In this document: piece after piece, positions 59,419 to 64,000 of the stretch
Position numbering within the stretch: the stretch's first letter is position 1
Layout of the letters: each line of letters begins with the position of its first letter
DNA from: Allobosea sp035944375
GTDB taxonomy: Bacteria > Pseudomonadota > Alphaproteobacteria > Rhizobiales > Beijerinckiaceae
Length of the DNA stretch: 64,000 nucleotides
Strand: one strand, 5' to 3'
Assembly (NCBI RefSeq): GCF_035944375.1
Contig: NZ_DASZBE010000041.1
Notes under the pieces: generated by a model
Databases searched by the model: none
The model's input: only the letters and a program-made list of their open reading frames with translations
Told to the model about the DNA's origin: nothing
Made by a program: the position numbers and the translations under genes

Positions 59419-60681
59419 ATGAGTCTCACCGGCGCCCTGAATTCGGCTGTCTCGGCCCTGTCGGCCCAGAGTTCGACCCTGTCGATGGTCAGCCAGAACC
59501 TCGCGAACTCCAACACCTACGGCTACAAGACCACCACGGCGAGCTTCGAGAGCCTGATCGCCGACTCCTCCTCCTCGGCCTATTCGGCCGGCGGCGTCGC
59601 CGTCACCGGCGTCTCCAGCATCTCGACGCAAGGCTCGCTGGTCTCCTCCGCCACGGCGACCAACATGGCGATCGAAGGCAACGGCTTCTTCGTCGTCAGC
59701 AACGACGCCGCCAATGGCGACATTTACTATTCGCGCAACGGCCAGTTCACGATCGACAAGAATGGCTATCTCTCAAACGGCGAATACTACCTCCAGGGCT
59801 GGCCGACCGATGCCGACGGCAACGTCATCGGAGCCACCAGCACCGCCGCACTCGAGACCATCGACACCAAGGCGATCGGCAGCATCGCGGCCGCCACCAC
59901 CAGCCTGTCCCTGCAGGCCAATCTCCCGGCCGACGCCGCCATCGGCGACACCTTCGAGAGTGAACTCGAACTCTACGATTCGCTCGGGACCGCCGCCACC
60001 ACGACGATCACCTGGACAAAGACGGCCGAGAACAGCTGGAGCGCGTCCTTCTCCAATCCGACCAGCTCGGACGGCAGCACAACGCTCGCGACATCGCCGG
60101 CGAGCAACACGATCTCGATCAGCTTCAACAGCAACGGCACGCTCGCCTCGACCACCCCCAGCCCGCCCACGCTGTCCTTCACGGGCTGGACGACCGGGGC
60201 GGCCGACAGCGCGATCACCGTCGACATGGGCGCCGCCGGCTCGTCGAGCGGACTGAGCCAGCTCTCCACCGGCAAAGACCAAGCGTCGGTCTCGCTGGAA
60301 TACGATCAGGACGGCATCAGCTACGGCACGCTGACCGGCGTCGAGTTGGGCAACGACGGCACCGTCTATGCCACCTACGACAACGACCAGCGCCGCGCGA
60401 TCTACAAGGTCGCCGTCGCCACCTTCAACAATGCCGACGGGCTGACCTCGCTCAGCAGTGGCATCTACGCGGCGAACTCCGTCTCCGGCGCCAGTGCCCT
60501 GCATATCGCGGGAACGAACGGCGCCGGCACGATCGCCGGCGGCATGCTCGAGGCCAGCACGACCGACACCAGCCAGGAGTTCAGCAACATGATGGCGGCG
60601 CAGCAGGCCTATTCGGCCGCCGCGCAGGTCATGTCCTCCGTCAACAGCATGTACGACACGCTGCTGAGTGCGATGCGATGA
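59419..60681 (+). CDS. flgE: Flagellar hook protein FlgE
   Basis: FlgE builds the hook. The 420-residue product has the rod/hook N-terminus (LTGALNSAVSALSAQSSTLS, then SQNLANSNTYGYK) and the C-terminal heptad region DTSQEFSNMMAAQQAYSAAAQ. Between these are the Ser/Thr-rich surface domains, with GNGFFVVSND and YSRNGQFTIDKNGYL. Its stop overlaps the next small gene (ATGA). Confidence 0.93.
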   Translation: MSLTGALNSAVSALSAQSSTLSMVSQNLANSNTYGYKTTTASFESLIADSSSSAYSAGGVAVTGVSSISTQGSLVSSATATNMAIEGNGFFVVSNDAANGDIYYSRNGQFTIDKNGYLSNGEYYLQGWPTDADGNVIGATSTAALETIDTKAIGSIAAATTSLSLQANLPADAAIGDTFESELELYDSLGTAATTTITWTKTAENSWSASFSNPTSSDGSTTLATSPASNTISISFNSNGTLASTTPSPPTLSFTGWTTGAADSAITVDMGAAGSSSGLSQLSTGKDQASVSLEYDQDGISYGTLTGVELGNDGTVYATYDNDQRRAIYKVAVATFNNADGLTSLSSGIYAANSVSGASALHIAGTNGAGTIAGGMLEASTTDTSQEFSNMMAAQQAYSAAAQVMSSVNSMYDTLLSAMR

Positions 60682-61019
60682 AAAGGAACCGCCCCGCCCC
60701 CCGCGTTGCGCGCCCGGCGCGTGCCGCCCCCGCCGACATCCTCGCGCAGGATCCTTTGCTCGCCCGCCTCGCCGTCGCCGAGACCGAGGCGAAGCAGCAC
60801 CTCGCCGGCACCCGTCTCAAGCCGGCGACGGCCAGGCCTTCCGAGCGCCAGCGCAAGGACGCCCTCGTCACCCTCGCCAATCTCGATTTCGCCATCGCGG
60901 CCCTGCGCGGCGCCCGCGACGAGATGCGCAGTGCCCTCGACGACCGCCTGACCGCCCATCGCGCGCTCGACGCCTATCACCGCGCCGGCACGCTGTCCGA
61001 CATCCCCGTCAAGCGCTGA
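60678..61019 (+). CDS. Small flagellar-operon protein of unknown function
   Basis: No family recognised. The 113-residue basic product starts inside the flgE stop (ATGA) and ends 3 bases before the flgN-like gene, so it is clearly part of the operon. It is predicted helical, with LARLAVAETEAKQHLAG and LVTLANLDFAIAALRGARDE, and has no export signal or membrane segment. A cytoplasmic chaperone or assembly factor would fit. Confidence 0.7.
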   Translation: MKRNRPAPRVARPARAAPADILAQDPLLARLAVAETEAKQHLAGTRLKPATARPSERQRKDALVTLANLDFAIAALRGARDEMRSALDDRLTAHRALDAYHRAGTLSDIPVKR

Positions 61020-61022
61020 ACC

Positions 61023-61472
61023 ATGCCGGTATCCATGCAGCCCTCTCCCGACGCCGCCGCACGCGCCCTGCTGGCCTTGCTCGACGAGATGATCGTCGTC
61101 ATCGCCGAGGAAAACGACCTGCTGGCGGCCGGCATCCCCGGCTCGACCTCTCATGTCGTCGCCCGCAAGCGTGAGCTCGCCGAGACCTTCTCCCGCTCGA
61201 TTGCCGCGCTCCGCAGCGGCGACATCGTGCTCGCGAGGGCCGATCGGGCCCTGCACACCCGGCTGGTCGAGAAGAACGAGGTGCTGCGCCGGCAGATGGA
61301 GGCCAATGTCGGAAGCCTGCGCGCCTCGATGGCGGCGACGCGCCGCCGCATTGACGCGATCATGCGGGCGATCCGCGAGCAATCGGCGCCACCGCCCAGC
61401 CGCTATGGCGCCAATGGCCGCACATCACGGCCGCAGGAAGCGCAGGCGATCAGGCCGGGCCGCTATCTCTGA
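61023..61472 (+). CDS. FlgN-like chaperone for hook-associated proteins
   Basis: The 149-residue product is almost all helical, with LLDEMIVVIAEENDLLAAG near the N-terminus. Paired heptad stretches then follow (KRELAETFSRSIAALRSGD, LVEKNEVLRRQMEANVG). Length, shape and position just before flgK and flgL match FlgN, the cytoplasmic chaperone of those two proteins. Sequence similarity is weak, so the call is mainly contextual. Confidence 0.65.
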   Translation: MPVSMQPSPDAAARALLALLDEMIVVIAEENDLLAAGIPGSTSHVVARKRELAETFSRSIAALRSGDIVLARADRALHTRLVEKNEVLRRQMEANVGSLRASMAATRRRIDAIMRAIREQSAPPPSRYGANGRTSRPQEAQAIRPGRYL

Positions 61473-61496
61473 CACCCTATCCAGCAGAGGCCGGCC

Positions 61497-63239
61497 ATGT
61501 CCTTCTCAGCCATTCGCAGCATCGCCACCAGCTCGCTGGCGGTCACGCAGATGCAGACGGCGCTGACCTCGGCCAACATCGCCAACGCCGACACGCAGGG
61601 CTACACCCGCAAGGTCGCGACGCAGAGCGCCGTTAACACCGGCACCGTCGGTGCGGGCGTGAGCATCACCGCCGTCACCAGCACGGTCGACAAATACCTG
61701 CTCCAGGATCTGGTGGCGGCGACGAGCACGCTCGGTGCGGCGGCCACGACCGCAAGCTATGCCGACAAGCTCCAGACCCTGCTCGGCTCGACGACCGGCA
61801 GCGACAGCGGCGGGACCTCGCTGGCCAACAGCCTGGCCGATCTCGAGACCGCCCTGACCGCTTTGAGCGGGACGCCGGAAAGCGCGACGCTCCAGGCCTC
61901 CTCGATTGCGGCGCTCGACACGCTGGCCAGCCAGCTCCGCGAGACCTCCGACGGCATCCAGGGCCTGCGCGCGGATGCCGATAACGCGATCGAGCAGACG
62001 GTGGCGACGATCAACGATACCCTCAACGCCATGGAGGCCCTCAATGACCGGATCGCCGGCGCACAGAGCCGCGGCGAGCCGACGGCGGATCTCGAGGACC
62101 AGCGCAACACCGCCCTCCAGACGCTCTCCGAACAGATGGAGATCCGCTACTATGTGACGGCGGACAACCAGATGCGGATCACCACCACATCGGGCACGAC
62201 GCTGCTCGACGGCAGCGTCCACGAACTCTCCTATTCCAGCGCCGCCGCCGTCACGAGCGCGACGGTGTTCGAGGCGATCTCCGTCAACGGCAAAGATATC
62301 ACCGCGCAGCTCGGTTCCGGCACGCTCGGCGCCCTGGTCGAGCAGCGCGACAGCGTGCTGCCCGCCGCGCAGGCCGAACTCGACGAGCTGGCGACCGCGC
62401 TGATCGCGACGCTGAACGGCATCCACAACGCCGGAACCTCGCTGCCGCCGCCCTCCTCTCTCACCGGTTCGACCCTCCTCTCGTCGGGCGATGCCTTCTC
62501 GGGCAGCGGCACGACCCGCTTCGCCGTCACCGACGCCGACGGGGCGCTGGTGAGCTATGCCGATCTCGACCTGTCGGATTACACAACGGTCGGCGACCTC
62601 GTTTCCGCCATCGACGCCATCGACGGTCTCTCAGCCACGCTCGATGCTGCGGGCCGGCTCGTCGTCAGCGCCAACGACGCCACGAACGGTGTCGCCATCG
62701 CCGATATCGACGGTGTCGCCGGCGATGCCGATCAGGGTCTGTCGGATTATCTCGGGCTGAACGACCTGCTCACAGGCTCCGACGCCTCGACCATCGCTGT
62801 CCGCTCGAGCCTGCTTGCCACGCCCGGCCTTCTGGCGACCTCGGCACTCTCGGCGGAGGATGCCCCCGCCATCGGCGATACGGTCGTCAGTGTCGGCGAG
62901 AGCCGCATCGGACAGGCGCTTGCAGCCGCCCTGTCCGGCGACCATGACTTCACGGCGGCGGGCAGCCTGAAGGCGTCCTCCGGCAGCTTCGCCGATTATG
63001 CCGCCAGGATCATCGCCGGCGTCGCCGCGACGGCGCAGAGCAGCGCCACGGCGCTCGAGACGAGCGACAGCGCGCAGCAGTCCCTGGCGGACTCGCTCTC
63101 CTCCCAGTCCGGCGTCAACCTCGACGAGGAAACCGCGAAGCTCTCCGAGCTGGAGCAGCAATACGCCGTCGCGGCGCAGCTTCTGGAGACGCTCAATACC
63201 ATGTTCGACACGCTGCTGCGGGTCGCCGCCTCGGCCTGA
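61497..63239 (+). CDS. flgK: Flagellar hook-associated protein 1
   Basis: FlgK is the first hook-filament junction protein. The 580-residue product has the N-terminal rod-type segment (TSANIANADTQGYTRK) and a conserved block DLEDQRNTALQTLSEQMEIR near residue 200. The C-terminal helix ends with ETAKLSELEQQYAVAAQLLETLNTMFDTLLR. It follows the flgN-like gene after 24 bases and precedes flgL by 24. Confidence 0.94.
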   Translation: MSFSAIRSIATSSLAVTQMQTALTSANIANADTQGYTRKVATQSAVNTGTVGAGVSITAVTSTVDKYLLQDLVAATSTLGAAATTASYADKLQTLLGSTTGSDSGGTSLANSLADLETALTALSGTPESATLQASSIAALDTLASQLRETSDGIQGLRADADNAIEQTVATINDTLNAMEALNDRIAGAQSRGEPTADLEDQRNTALQTLSEQMEIRYYVTADNQMRITTTSGTTLLDGSVHELSYSSAAAVTSATVFEAISVNGKDITAQLGSGTLGALVEQRDSVLPAAQAELDELATALIATLNGIHNAGTSLPPPSSLTGSTLLSSGDAFSGSGTTRFAVTDADGALVSYADLDLSDYTTVGDLVSAIDAIDGLSATLDAAGRLVVSANDATNGVAIADIDGVAGDADQGLSDYLGLNDLLTGSDASTIAVRSSLLATPGLLATSALSAEDAPAIGDTVVSVGESRIGQALAAALSGDHDFTAAGSLKASSGSFADYAARIIAGVAATAQSSATALETSDSAQQSLADSLSSQSGVNLDEETAKLSELEQQYAVAAQLLETLNTMFDTLLRVAASA

Positions 63240-63263
63240 GCCCGCCGAAGGGATAGAGAACCC

Positions 63264-64000
63264 ATGATCACCCGGGTCGCGACCTTCGCCATGAGCGAAC
63301 GCATGCTGGAAGCCTCGCTGCGCACCCAGGCCAGGATGAGCGAGGCCCAGCTCCAGCAGGCCTCCGGCACGGTCTCTTCCGACTATGGCGGGCTGGGCCG
63401 CTCGGCCGGCACGCTGGTCAGCCTGGAGGTGTCGCTCGCCCGCTCGAAGAGCCAGGCGAGCGCCGCCGAGGAGGCGGGCAGCCGCGTCCAGGTGATGTCC
63501 GATGCCGTCGGCGCGATGAGCGAGCTGTTGTCGAGCTTCCGCTCCAGCCTGTCTTCGGCGATCAGCGCCGGCGGCGACGACACGACGCTGACCGCGACCG
63601 CCCAGAGCTTGCTGGAGGAGTTCGCGAGCCTGCTCAACACCCGCTTCGAAGGGCGCTATCTCTTCGCCGGCAGCGACACCGGGACGGTCCCCGTCGATCT
63701 CTCGGCCTATGCGGCAACGGATGTGGCGACGCAGGATACGAGCTATTATCAGGGCAACGGCGTGAAGGCCTCGGTCGCGCTCTCCCCGGAGCGCACGCTG
63801 ACCTATGGCGTCACGGGCGACGCCGCCGCCTTCGAGCAGGCGATGCGTGCGCTCAGCGCCCTCGCCAGCGCGCCCACCCTGCCCGACACCGCGACGCTGC
63901 AGGCGATTTCGGAGCTGACGGTGAACGCGATCGACGCGCTCGCCGCGGTCCAGGGCAAGCTGTCGATCGATGCCGCCACGCTCGAACGCAGTGTGGCCGC
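63264..64000 (+). CDS. flgL: Flagellar hook-associated protein 3, N-terminal part (cut by window edge)
   Basis: FlgL is the second junction protein between hook and filament. The frame opens at ATG 63264 and runs off the window after about 245 residues. It is flagellin-like at its start (ATFAMSERMLEASLRTQARM, then QLQQASGTVSSDYGGLG) and contains LNTRFEGRYLFAGSDTGT, a hallmark of FlgL. The gene order flgK-flgL supports the call. Confidence 0.92.
   Translation, partial: MITRVATFAMSERMLEASLRTQARMSEAQLQQASGTVSSDYGGLGRSAGTLVSLEVSLARSKSQASAAEEAGSRVQVMSDAVGAMSELLSSFRSSLSSAISAGGDDTTLTATAQSLLEEFASLLNTRFEGRYLFAGSDTGTVPVDLSAYAATDVATQDTSYYQGNGVKASVALSPERTLTYGVTGDAAAFEQAMRALSALASAPTLPDTATLQAISELTVNAIDALAAVQGKLSIDAATLERSVA

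Overview
The window reads as chromosomal DNA of a GC-rich alphaproteobacterium, most plausibly Hyphomicrobiales (Bosea/Methylobacterium/Bradyrhizobium-like). This rests on overall codon use, a type VI secretion system (T6SS) of the alphaproteobacterial TagF-PppA-PpkA-Fha type with no TssJ, dispersed GTCATCC...GGATGAC palindromic repeats, and the style of the flagellar genes. The genus is an inference; no rRNA gene is present.

Region 1 (1-3.7 kb) is housekeeping: the 5' end of an EF-Tu gene, nicotinate phosphoribosyltransferase (pncB) and glycerol-3-phosphate dehydrogenase (glpD), followed by a palindromic repeat. Region 2 (3.7-33 kb) is an essentially complete T6SS. A leftward block carries tssA-tssB-tssC-hcp-tssE-tssF-tssG-clpV, then a candidate papain-fold/peptidoglycan-binding effector and an M23 peptidase. 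A rightward block carries vgrG, a small unknown protein and an FHA protein. RidA and PAAR genes follow on the minus strand. A second rightward block, tssK-tssL(OmpA)-tssM-tagF-pppA-ppkA, is tightly coupled by ATGA overlaps. The kinase, phosphatase, FHA protein and TagF form a threonine-phosphorylation switch, and TssL and PpkA share an N-terminal S-(D/E)-R-T motif that could be its target.

Region 3 (33-44.3 kb) is the most unusual part. It is a bidirectional accessory module centred on the 182-base gap at 40185-40366. Leftward are a secreted caspase-like protease, an OmpA-like protein, a PKMT-like methyltransferase, a chimera joining an IS1595-type transposase zinc ribbon through a membrane segment to a lytic transglycosylase domain, a small unknown protein and a peptidoglycan-binding-like protein. 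Rightward are a three-domain DUF4399 protein, a single-domain DUF4399 protein, and a secreted caspase homologue whose catalytic Cys is Ser, fused to an FGE/sulfatase-modifying-factor domain.

Region 4 (44.3-54.1 kb) holds a lower-GC DUF3644/HEPN-like gene wedged between a truncated repeat and tRNA-Gly(TCC). Two heavy-metal P-type ATPases follow, each with a recognisable MerR-family promoter but no regulator gene beside it. After them come an NAD-dependent oxidoreductase, an orphan amino-acid-binding protein, an L,D-transpeptidase and a small lipoprotein. Region 5 (54.1-64 kb) has an ECF-like sigma factor followed by flagellin, fliD, fliS, a small anti-sigma-like protein, a minimal flgD, flgE, an unknown, a flgN-like gene, flgK and the start of flgL. 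All calls come from reading the sequence and recalled family knowledge; no database search was run.
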